Source: CAKXIK01 sp050947015 (GTDB lineage: Bacteria > Bacillota > Clostridia > Oscillospirales > Acutalibacteraceae). Taken from it: a stretch of DNA of 21,647 nt. Of this stretch, positions 8,531-15,023 are shown in pieces. Below the pieces are notes generated by a model. That model did not search any database, was not told the origin of the DNA, and saw only the letters and a list, made by a program, of their open reading frames with translations. The stretch is from positions 1 to 21,647 of the forward strand of contig JBMNVT010000028.1 in NCBI GenBank assembly GCA_050947015.1, read 5' to 3'. Both the position numbers and the translations under genes were made by a program. Numbering within the stretch: the first letter of the stretch is position 1; each line of letters starts with the position of its first letter.

Positions 8531-8713
8531 AAATGATTCGATTTCCCTGTTAATGATTTCGATTCAGTCCTTTCGTTTGGTCTTTCCTGATCGATCGGAA
8601 GCGCCTGACGCGTCTTCTGAACAGCAATTTCTTCCGCGCGTTTTCAGAAAGATGCGCAGTAATGACAGCACCTCAATTTCAATCGCACTTATTTTGTGCC
8701 AACGATATTTTTT

Positions 8714-8742
8714 ATTTTACCGCAAAATTCATGGTATTTCAA
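8714..8742 (-). promoter_or_regulatory. Sigma-A promoter of the radical SAM/DUF2344 operon
   Basis: The minus strand reads TTGAAA (8737-8742), 17 nt, TAAAAT (8714-8719), overlapping the stop codon of the M50 protease gene. The leader to the first coding triplet is about 150 nt; no known riboswitch was recognised in it. Confidence 0.65.
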
Positions 8743-9377
8743 CGCCGTTTCAACACAAAAAGCGCCGTGAGATAAAATGTAAGCGCCAGCAAAGAATAAT
8801 TGCCGCGCGAACGCAGCAAAACAAAAAAGCCCGCCGCCCCTAACGGAAGCAGGAAGAAAAAAGTGATAAAATTCATGATCACATCCGCTTTTTCCACGGG
8901 AAATAGCTTGTGGAGCAGCGCACTTACCGCCTGCCCACCATCCAGTGGCTCCACCGGAAGCAGATTAAACGCACCGATTGCCAGATGCGTATAGGCCGGC
9001 ACCCTTACCGCTTGCCAGATTTGCGGCGCAGAGCATCTGCCTACGGCCAACAGCAGAGAGAAGGAAAGGATGTTGCACAGCGGACCGGAAACCGCAACCA
9101 GAAAATCCTTCCAGTAGGTCTGTGTAACGGCGCCTGTGTGCTGCAGACGGGCGCCGAACACTGTAAGCCGCAGCACACATGGCACATAGCCCAACGCCCT
9201 CATTGCGACCATGTGCCCCAACTCGTGCAGCGCCGCAGCGGCCACACACCAGCATACTGTTCCAGTCGGATCCATCAGCAGCACCAGCGCCAGCCCTGCA
9301 CAAAAAAACAGGTCAATTTCTATCCGGCAGCCGAAAACCCGAAAAAAAATCGGCGCAAACTGCGGTCGGTGCAGCAT
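8739..9377 (-). CDS. M50 family site-2-type intramembrane metalloprotease (SpoIVFB-like)
   Basis: This 212-residue polytopic membrane protein carries the zinc motif HELGH at residues 51-55 inside a predicted membrane helix, and the third-ligand block NLLPVEPLDGG at 138-148. This is the signature of site-2 proteases of the SpoIVFB subgroup, which cleave substrates within the membrane. Further hydrophobic segments lie at about 23-35, 93-112 and 165-210. In Bacillus, SpoIVFB activates pro-sigma-K; whether this is the SpoIVFB orthologue or a general M50 paralogue cannot be decided here. ATG at 9377 has GGAGG 8 nt upstream. It starts 3 nt after the stop of the one-TM protein gene, so the two form a tight pair. 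Confidence 0.88.
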   Translation of the reverse strand: MLHRPQFAPIFFRVFGCRIEIDLFFCAGLALVLLMDPTGTVCWCVAAAALHELGHMVAMRALGYVPCVLRLTVFGARLQHTGAVTQTYWKDFLVAVSGPLCNILSFSLLLAVGRCSAPQIWQAVRVPAYTHLAIGAFNLLPVEPLDGGQAVSALLHKLFPVEKADVIMNFITFFFLLPLGAAGFFVLLRSRGNYSLLALTFYLTALFVLKRR

Positions 9378-9380
9378 GGC

Positions 9381-9899
9381 TCAGCCCTCCGAAGCGACCG
9401 GCGCTTCCTGCTCCGGCACAGATCGCGCTTCGCTTGCGAAAGAATCCGATTCTGCTTTTCCGGAAGCGATGCTCTCCGTCGGCTCCGCTCCGGAACTTGC
9501 TTCCGATTCCGGCGCAATCGGCGCAAAAAGACCCTTCAAATCAACGGCGCCGGACTCGGTCAGCTGATAATACTGTCGTGTAATTTGCTGCGCCGTTTCC
9601 CCGCCAATCAGCCGAATCACCGCCGCGCCGGCTATCAGCAGCGCTGCAAGCGCCGTCTGCACCGCAAGCACCAGCGCAACTGAACGCAACGGCTTTTTGG
9701 GCTTTGCCGCAAACCTCTCCGGAACCGTTCGTCCATTTTCCCCGTCAAAAGGCTCTTCGGGCAGCTCCTCCGTTTCGTAATCCGCCTGGGACGGATGAAT
9801 CTCTCCGCCGAAGTCTTCTTCCTCGCTTTTCCGCCGGGTATTCCGGTTAATAAATGTATATTCTGCCGCATTCTCGGTTTTTCTTTCATTTTCCGTCAT
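9381..9899 (-). CDS. Single-pass membrane protein of unknown function, paired with the M50 protease
   Basis: I do not recognise a domain family. The 172-residue product has an acidic, charged N-terminal region (1-70, many E, D, R and K), one strong transmembrane segment at about 73-98 (VALVLAVQTALAALLIAGAA), and an outer part with ITRQYYQLTESGAVDLKGLF followed by a low-complexity Ser/Glu/Ala tail (about 128-172). The KPKKPLR patch before the helix predicts an N-in, C-out orientation. Topology and position directly upstream of the protease (3 nt gap) resemble SpoIVFA, the partner of SpoIVFB, but there is no LytM/M23 domain and no sequence match I can claim. ATG at 9899 is used, with AAGGGG about 11 nt upstream; a TTG at 9941 is less likely. 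Confidence 0.75.
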   Translation of the reverse strand: MTENERKTENAAEYTFINRNTRRKSEEEDFGGEIHPSQADYETEELPEEPFDGENGRTVPERFAAKPKKPLRSVALVLAVQTALAALLIAGAAVIRLIGGETAQQITRQYYQLTESGAVDLKGLFAPIAPESEASSGAEPTESIASGKAESDSFASEARSVPEQEAPVASEG

Positions 9900-9978
9900 G
9901 ATCCTGCACACCCCTTCTGCCCGGAGATACACCCCAGACAAAATTCATTTGCCAAATCATATGCGGACAACACTTTTT

Positions 9979-11385
9979 CTATGCTTCGGCGGCCTCGTCC
10001 CGCGTTACGTTGCGCAACCATTTCTTTGAAAAATATCGCCATGTGGTAATCGGCAGCTTGACAACCTCGTCGCTCATGAGCAGCACATAAACAACCAGCA
10101 CGCTCCAGTGGAACACAAATGCGCCAAGGGTGCCCAGCAGGATAGAAAATCCCCACATCATCGTGGAATCAAGCAGCAGACCGAATTTTGCGTCTCCTCC
10201 CGCGCGGCATACGCCAACCACTATCGTTGTATTATAGGATTGCCCGAAAACAAAGTAAGACATCACAAACATCATAAAGGAAAGGTAGCCGCTCGCTTCG
10301 TCTCCCAGATTCATCACGCCGAGCACCACCGGCCGCACCGCCAACACCACACAGGCCCCCAGAAATCCTGCCGCCAGCGTGAGCCTCACAAAGCGTTTGC
10401 CGTAAACGTCCGCCAGGTCTTCCCGTCCTGCGCCGATCACCTTGCCAATCAGGATAGCAGTTGCGTTTGCAATGCCAAACGAAACAACGGTCGCCAGCTG
10501 ACGCACCACCTGTGCCGCCGAATTGGCGGCGACCGCCGACTGCCCCATATGGCCGATCACCAGCGAATTGACTGAAACGCCGACACCCCAGAGCATCTCG
10601 TTTGCCGTTACCGGCAGCGAATACTTCATGAAATCGCGGAACAACTCACGATGGTGACCAAACAAATCCTTGAAACAAAACCGCACCTGACGGTTAAAAC
10701 GCAGACTGTAAACGATCACAATCGCGAATTCCGTGAGCCGTGCAATCAGCGTTGCCAACGCCGCCCCGGAAACTCCCATTGCCGGACAACCGAGCATACC
10801 GAAGATGAACACCGCATTGAGCGAAATATTCATCATCAGGGAAACCAGATAGACCACAGTTGCAACCATAACGCGCTCTACGCTGCGCATGACGTTAAGA
10901 TAAATCTGTGTAAAAGCGGTGAAAATATACGAAAAGGAAATGATTTTGAGATATTTAACGCCTTCCTCCACCACTGGCTGTTCTGGTGTAAAGATTTTCA
11001 TAATGGATTCGGGCGCGATCCAGACCGCAGCGGTAAAGATGACGCTCACAAGCAGCGCAAAGCGCATTGCGATGCCGAGCACCCGTTCGATCGTACGAAT
11101 ATCGCGCTTTCCCCAATATTGCGCAGTGAGCACTGCAGCGCCCGAAGAAAGCCCGAAGAGAATAAGCGTCATGATAAACTGCACCTGACCGGCAAGCGAA
11201 GCGCCTGAAAGCGTCGTTTCTCCCACACGGCCCAGCATCACAACATCTGCCGAGGAAACCGCGACATTGATTAAATTCTGCAGCGCCATCGGAATCACCA
11301 GCGAAAACACCGAGCGGTAAAACGCGCCGCGCTCCTGCTTTGTCCCAAGCTGTGGGGTGCCGAGCTCTGCCTGATTCTTTTTCAT
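9979..11385 (-). CDS. MATE family efflux transporter
   Basis: This 468-residue polytopic inner-membrane protein belongs to the multidrug and toxin extrusion (MATE) family, which exports cationic compounds or metabolites using a Na+ or H+ gradient. About 12 hydrophobic segments are visible. Family landmarks include FSLVIPMALQNLINVAVSSADVVMLGRVG in the first helices, the GLSSGAAVLTAQYWGKRD block at about 77-94, and a matching second-half repeat around GIANATAILIGKVIGAGRED. The substrate is unknown. ATG at 11385 has AAAGGACGG upstream, and that RBS overlaps the end of the decayed cyclase gene, so the transporter was probably translated downstream of it in one operon with ybaK. I see no clear terminator after it. 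Confidence 0.92.
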   Translation of the reverse strand: MKKNQAELGTPQLGTKQERGAFYRSVFSLVIPMALQNLINVAVSSADVVMLGRVGETTLSGASLAGQVQFIMTLILFGLSSGAAVLTAQYWGKRDIRTIERVLGIAMRFALLVSVIFTAAVWIAPESIMKIFTPEQPVVEEGVKYLKIISFSYIFTAFTQIYLNVMRSVERVMVATVVYLVSLMMNISLNAVFIFGMLGCPAMGVSGAALATLIARLTEFAIVIVYSLRFNRQVRFCFKDLFGHHRELFRDFMKYSLPVTANEMLWGVGVSVNSLVIGHMGQSAVAANSAAQVVRQLATVVSFGIANATAILIGKVIGAGREDLADVYGKRFVRLTLAAGFLGACVVLAVRPVVLGVMNLGDEASGYLSFMMFVMSYFVFGQSYNTTIVVGVCRAGGDAKFGLLLDSTMMWGFSILLGTLGAFVFHWSVLVVYVLLMSDEVVKLPITTWRYFSKKWLRNVTRDEAAEA

Positions 11386-11397
11386 CCAAACCGTCCT

Positions 11398-11642
11398 TTA
11401 TTTGTTCAAATTATGGTTGACTTCCATCAACACTGCGCGCACCGGCGCTCCGTCGGCGTCCGCCAACTTTAAAGGCAGGGCGCTGAGCAGATAATTCCCA
11501 TCCGCAATCCCGTCCAGCAGCAGCCCTTCCAGAACAGGAATGCCGCGGTGCAGCAGCTCCCGGTGAGGCGCAGTTCCGGCACAGGATCTCCGGGGTAGAC
11601 CGGAGCCGAAAGCAGCTCGCGGGAAATGTCGTAAATCTTCAT
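11398..11642 (-). pseudogene. Remnant of a kynurenine-formamidase-like cyclase, internal deletion plus frameshift
   Basis: The 5' end encodes MKIYDISRELLSAPVYPGD, the typical N-terminus of the cyclase/kynurenine formamidase-like (Mn/Zn hydrolase) family. After about 26 codons the frame changes: a different frame then reads ELLHRGIPVLEGLLLDGI and ADGNYLLSALPLKLADADGA, followed by PVRAVLMEV, the normal C-terminus of the same family, ending at 11398. The central part with the HxGTHxDxP metal-binding motif is missing. Family members are usually about 200-220 residues, so roughly 400 bp or more have been lost by a deletion that is not a multiple of three. The surviving 5' frame runs to a stop in scrambled sequence near 11469. 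The remnant lies between ybaK and the MATE gene. Confidence 0.82.
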
Positions 11643-11661
11643 TGCGTCCTCCGTCTGCGGT

Positions 11662-12153
11662 TCAGCGCGCGGGTTCCGTGCTGACCGCTGCAAATTTTGC
11701 TCCGCTTGCCCGCTGCAGATCGGCCGGGGCAAGCTCCACCTGATGACCAATTTTTCCGGCGCTGACCACCATGGTTTCCAAAGCGCGGCACGATTCGTCC
11801 AGAATGGTCACGAACTTCTTTTTCATGCCGACCGGCGAGCAGCCTCCGCGGATATATCCCGTCACGCGGAAAAGATCTGCCGTCGGGATCAGCGCGACCG
11901 ATTTTTCTCCAACCGCCCGGGCTGCTGCCTTTAGGTCGATCTCCTTTGCCACCGGAACGACGAACACGTAATAATCGTGTCCGCACCCCTTTGTTACAAT
12001 GGTTTTATACACCCGCTCTTCCGGGATTCCCATTTTATGCGCCGCGGAAATCCCATCGATCAATCCGTCACGGCTTTTATATTCATGAATCGTATAAGAT
12101 ATTTTTTCCCGTTCGAGAATCCTCATTGCATTTGTTTTCAGTTCAGCAGCCAT
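11662..12153 (-). CDS. ybaK: Cys-tRNA(Pro)/Cys-tRNA(Cys) deacylase YbaK
   Basis: YbaK is a trans-editing factor that hydrolyses Cys-tRNA(Pro), clearing mischarging by prolyl-tRNA synthetase. The 163-residue length fits the family. The key lysine is most likely K50 in VYKTIVTKG, corresponding to the essential Lys of the Haemophilus protein. The substrate-pocket segment YIRGGCSPVGMKKKF is near residues 101-115. ATG at 12153 gives the full family N-terminus (MAAELKTNAMRILEREKISY); the nearest SD-like AAGGA is rather far upstream, about 17 nt. It is transcribed from a promoter at 12254-12282, divergent from the ABC transporter operon, and is followed 19 nt later by the cyclase remnant. Confidence 0.94.
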   Translation of the reverse strand: MAAELKTNAMRILEREKISYTIHEYKSRDGLIDGISAAHKMGIPEERVYKTIVTKGCGHDYYVFVVPVAKEIDLKAAARAVGEKSVALIPTADLFRVTGYIRGGCSPVGMKKKFVTILDESCRALETMVVSAGKIGHQVELAPADLQRASGAKFAAVSTEPAR

Positions 12154-12253
12154 CGTATTGCTTTAACCGTTCCTTTCCGCCGGGATCCCGCGCGGACATC
12201 TCCGGCTGATATGCCGTCCGCACAAAGCCCCGTCACCAGTTTGTTTGTGCTTC

Positions 12254-12282
12254 AGTATAGCACATCCCTGCGGCGGCGGCAA
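12254..12282 (-). promoter_or_regulatory. Sigma-A promoter of the ybaK operon
   Basis: The minus strand reads TTGCCG (12277-12282), 17 nt, TATACT (12254-12259), with an extended -10 (TGCTATACT). The leader to ybaK is about 95 nt. This and the plus-strand promoter at 12402-12430 account for the 319-nt gene-free gap 12154-12472; I see no small gene in it. Confidence 0.65.
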
Positions 12283-12378
12283 GCGCAACCGCCGTCCTCT
12301 GCGCTGAAAATTCCCGGCGTTTCTCTGCTCCCGGCGAGAAAAACGATGAGAATCAACGAGATAAAAGAAAAAATAAAT

Positions 12379-12392
12379 TGTATCTTTATACA
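12379..12392. promoter_or_regulatory. Candidate operator, inverted repeat upstream of the ABC transporter promoter
   Basis: TGTAT-cttt-ATACA is a perfect 5-bp inverted repeat with a 4-nt spacer, ending 9 bp before the -35 box of the amino-acid transporter operon. The TGnAT-N4-ATnCA geometry resembles ARG boxes bound by ArgR/AhrC, but the identity of the regulator is a guess. Confidence 0.35.
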
Positions 12393-12401
12393 TTTTTACG
12401 G

Positions 12402-12430
12402 TTGATTTATTCGTCGGCATAGCGTATAAT
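12402..12430 (+). promoter_or_regulatory. Sigma-A promoter of the amino-acid ABC transporter operon
   Basis: TTGATT (12402-12407), 17 nt, TATAAT (12425-12430). The leader is only about 36 nt and carries a strong RBS, AAAGGAGG (12456-12463), 9 nt before the ATG, so regulation is probably at initiation. Confidence 0.8.
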
Positions 12431-12472
12431 AAACGCATTCCCAGTGAAAGAGATTAAAGGAGGAAATCAGGA

Positions 12473-13330
12473 ATGAAAAAGATTATGAAAATCTGCGCAA
12501 TGCTCCTTGCCGGCGTAATGACCGTTTTGTCAGTCGGCTGCTCAAACAACGGCGCCGCCAGCAAAAAAGTTAAGGTGGTCGATATCCAGCTGACACAGGA
12601 AGAATACGCCTTCGGCGTTCAGAAGGATGACGCCGAACTGTTGGCAAAGGTCAACGAATATATTGCCAAAATCAAATCGGACGGAACCTTCGACAAGATC
12701 TGCAATAAATATTTCGGTGACGGCGAACCGACCGGCGTAACCTCGGCTGCGCTCGACAGTTCCAAGGATCAGTTGGTGGTCGCGACCAACGCTGCGTTTG
12801 AACCGTTTGAGTACATGAAGGGTGATACCTATTACGGCATCGACATGGAAATTGCCGCAGGACTTGCCGAATACCTCGGGAAGGAACTGGTCATCTCCAA
12901 CATGGATTTTGACGCCGTCTGCCTTTCCGTCAGCCAGAACAAAGCCAACGTTGCCATGGCCGGCCTGACCGTGAAAGAAGACCGCAAGGAATACGTTACG
13001 TTCTCCGATACTTATTATAACGCTTCCCAGAAGCTCGTGGTGATGGAAAGCGACACCACCTTTGACAGCTGCAAAACCGCCGAGGATGTGGAAAAGGTGC
13101 TGAACGGCCTTGCCGCTTCCAAGGTTGGCTGCCAGAACGGCACCACCGGCCAGAAGTACATTGCCGGCGACGAAGAATGGGAGTTTGCAGGCTTTTCCAA
13201 TCTGGAAGCTGTCGGTTACAAAAATGGCTCTCTGGCTGTTCAGGATATGATCAACGGCAACATCAAGTTTGTTGTGATTGATGAAGCACCGGCCAAGTGC
13301 ATTGTCGACGCAATGAACAAGGTCGGCTGA
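12473..13330 (+). CDS. Circularly permuted amino-acid ABC transporter substrate-binding lipoprotein
   Basis: This extracytoplasmic lipoprotein of the SBP_bac_3 family binds a polar amino acid and delivers it to the downstream permease. Residues 1-22 form a signal peptide with a somewhat irregular lipobox before C23 (VLSVGC). The domain order is unusual. Residues 33-82, with LTQEEYAFGVQKDDAELL and IKSDGTFDKICNKYFG, are what normally forms the C-terminal end of this family. A linker (about 83-98) follows, and only then the normal N-terminal start LVVATNAAFEPFEY (101-114), GIDMEIA, and the rest, including AMAGLTVKEDR (161-171). The protein ends at VIDEAPAKCIVDAMNKVG, exactly where the moved segment would be expected. 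The 285-residue length equals a full fold. Substrate is unknown. It is first in an operon with permease and ATPase. Confidence 0.9.
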   Translation: MKKIMKICAMLLAGVMTVLSVGCSNNGAASKKVKVVDIQLTQEEYAFGVQKDDAELLAKVNEYIAKIKSDGTFDKICNKYFGDGEPTGVTSAALDSSKDQLVVATNAAFEPFEYMKGDTYYGIDMEIAAGLAEYLGKELVISNMDFDAVCLSVSQNKANVAMAGLTVKEDRKEYVTFSDTYYNASQKLVVMESDTTFDSCKTAEDVEKVLNGLAASKVGCQNGTTGQKYIAGDEEWEFAGFSNLEAVGYKNGSLAVQDMINGNIKFVVIDEAPAKCIVDAMNKVG

Positions 13331-13369
13331 CCGATCCGGCAAAAATTCAACGCAAAACACGAATATCGC

Positions 13370-13400
13370 CCCCGCTCCCTTATTACAAAAAGGAGCGGGG
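13370..13400 (+). other. Intercistronic GC-rich stem-loop
   Basis: A 9-bp perfect stem CCCCGCTCC/GGAGCGGGG with a 13-nt loop lies between the binding-protein and permease genes. No T-tract follows on the plus strand, so it is not a standard terminator. Such hairpins typically protect the upstream message and keep binding protein in excess over the membrane parts (inference). Confidence 0.7.
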
Positions 13401-13426
13401 ATCTTGCTGTATAAAGGGGAAGTGTC

Positions 13427-14137
13427 ATGGGGAACTTTGAATCAAAGCTCCGGAATTTCTGGGACATTTTTGCCAACCAAAACGGCTGCTCCTATGTGCT
13501 GACCGGTCTGAAAAACACGGTTTTAATTGCGGTGCTCGGTCTTCTGATCGGCATCCTGATCGGCACGCTGATTGCCATAGTGCGGGTGTTCCCAAAATAC
13601 CGTCTTCTGCCGCGCGTTCTGAACGGAATCTGCAGCTTTTACGTCGGCCTGTTCCGCGGAACGCCGATTGTGGTTCAGCTGCTGGTCGCTTATTATGTTC
13701 TGCTGCCGCTTTTCGGAGCCAATTGGCCGTCGCTTAATGTATGTATTCTGGTGTTCGGCCTGAACAGCGGCGCTTATGTTTCGGAAATTATGCGCAGCGG
13801 CATTCAGTCAGTTGACCCCGGCCAGCTGGAAGCCGGACGGGCCGTCGGGCTGAGCTATTCGGTCGCTATGACGCGCATCGTTGTGCCGCAGGCCGTTAAA
13901 AACATTTTGCCGACGCTCGGCAATGAATTTATCACTCTGATTAAAGAAACTTCTGTCGTCAGCTTTGTCGGCGCCGCCGACCTGTACGTTGCATTTAACA
14001 ACATCGGCTCCAATTCGTACGAATTTATGGTGCCGTATCTTGTAATGGCACTGATTTATATCGTTCTGGTGCTGTTGATCTCCATGATGATCAAGTTGAT
14101 GGAAAGGAGCCTGAGAAAAAGTGATCGACGTAATTAA
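13427..14137 (+). CDS. Polar amino-acid ABC transporter permease (HisM/GlnP type)
   Basis: This 236-residue inner-membrane protein is the membrane channel of the transporter and probably works as a homodimer, because only one permease gene is present. Hydrophobic segments include about 32-52, 65-95, 100-115 and 195-225. The EAA loop that contacts the ATPase is EAGRAVGLSYSVAMTRIVVP (about 136-155). The FRGTPIVVQLLVAYY block is typical of the HisM family. ATG at 13427 has AAAGGGGAAG upstream. The end overlaps the start of the ATPase gene by 17 nt, so the two are translationally coupled. Confidence 0.94.
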   Translation: MGNFESKLRNFWDIFANQNGCSYVLTGLKNTVLIAVLGLLIGILIGTLIAIVRVFPKYRLLPRVLNGICSFYVGLFRGTPIVVQLLVAYYVLLPLFGANWPSLNVCILVFGLNSGAYVSEIMRSGIQSVDPGQLEAGRAVGLSYSVAMTRIVVPQAVKNILPTLGNEFITLIKETSVVSFVGAADLYVAFNNIGSNSYEFMVPYLVMALIYIVLVLLISMMIKLMERSLRKSDRRN

Positions 14138-14945
14138 TCTTCAGAAAAGCTACGGCGAACTTGAAGTGCTCAAAAACATCAATGTTACGATTCATGAAGG
14201 CGAAAAAGTCGCGATTATCGGTCCTTCCGGCAGCGGCAAAAGCACGTTTCTGCGCTGTTTGAACTGCATGGAAGACCCCACCGGCGGTTCCATTATTTTT
14301 GAAGGTGAGGACCTGGCCGACATGCGGGTGGATATCAATCTGCACCGCCGCCATATCGGCATGGTGTTTCAGCAATTTAATCTGTTCAACAACAAAACCG
14401 TAATTCAGAACATTATGCTTGCGCCGGTACACATTCGCAACAGCGAGCGCAAAAAGGCGATCCGGCGGGCCGTTCTGCGCAGGCTTGCAAACATTTTCCG
14501 CAAAGAAAAGCTTCCTCTTCCGGATGCATCTCCGAGCAAAAAGCAGATCATCGCCGAAGAGCAGGCTCACGCCAAACAGCTTCTGCAGCGTATCGGTCTG
14601 GAAGAAAAAGCGGATGTTTATCCATCCACGCTTTCCGGCGGACAAAAACAGCGAATCGCGATCATCCGTGCGCTGGCAATGAATCCGAAGGTCATGCTGT
14701 TCGATGAACCGACCTCTGCGCTTGACCCGGAAATGGTCGGCGAGGTGCTCGACCTGATTAAGCAGCTGGCCGACGAAGGGATGACGATGGTCATCGTGAC
14801 GCACGAAATGGGATTTGCCCGCGAGGTTGCCACCCGAGTGCTGTTCATGGACGGCGGAGTAATCCTGGAAGAGGCGCCGCCTCAGGAATTCTTCGCTCAC
14901 CCGAAAAATCAGCGTACACAGGACTTTCTTTCAAAGGTTCTGTAA
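14121..14945 (+). CDS. Polar amino-acid ABC transporter ATP-binding protein with helical-domain insertion
   Basis: This 274-residue nucleotide-binding subunit powers uptake. All motifs are intact: Walker A GPSGSGKS (about 34-41), Q-loop FQQF, signature LSGGQKQR, Walker B VMLFDEPT and the H-loop THEMG. GlnQ/HisP homologues are usually about 240 residues. The extra length is a basic, helical-looking insertion between the segment ending APVHI and QLLQRIGLEEKA, rich in R and K (RAVLRRLANIFRKEK and onward). This lies in the helical subdomain that contacts the permease. The start is GTG at 14121, with AAGGAG 11 nt upstream and within the permease 3' end. A strong terminator follows. Confidence 0.94.
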   Translation: MIDVINLQKSYGELEVLKNINVTIHEGEKVAIIGPSGSGKSTFLRCLNCMEDPTGGSIIFEGEDLADMRVDINLHRRHIGMVFQQFNLFNNKTVIQNIMLAPVHIRNSERKKAIRRAVLRRLANIFRKEKLPLPDASPSKKQIIAEEQAHAKQLLQRIGLEEKADVYPSTLSGGQKQRIAIIRALAMNPKVMLFDEPTSALDPEMVGEVLDLIKQLADEGMTMVIVTHEMGFAREVATRVLFMDGGVILEEAPPQEFFAHPKNQRTQDFLSKVL

Positions 14946-14961
14946 CTTCTCAGGCCTTTTT

Positions 14962-15007
14962 AAAAGCGAGCCGCACCGACAATTCTGCTGATGCGGCTCG
15001 CTTTTTT
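14962..15007. terminator. Bidirectional intrinsic terminator between the ABC operon and ribU
   Basis: A 14-bp perfect stem, AAAAGCGAGCCGCA paired with TGCGGCTCGCTTTT, has a 16-nt loop and is followed by TTTTTT on the plus strand. Convergent ribU ends at 15024 and can use the same hairpin; its T-tract is shorter in that direction. Confidence 0.9.
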
Positions 15008-15023
15008 GAAAAACAAATGTACT

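Noticed and set aside
6854..8536. 560-codon plus-strand frame opposite the radical SAM gene
   Set aside because: It is the antisense shadow of a well-supported gene in GC-rich DNA, without RBS or recognisable domains.
8554..8713. Possible riboswitch in the 150-nt leader of the radical SAM operon
   Set aside because: Only a weak CGGAAG/CTTCCG pairing is visible and no known aptamer core or terminator was found.
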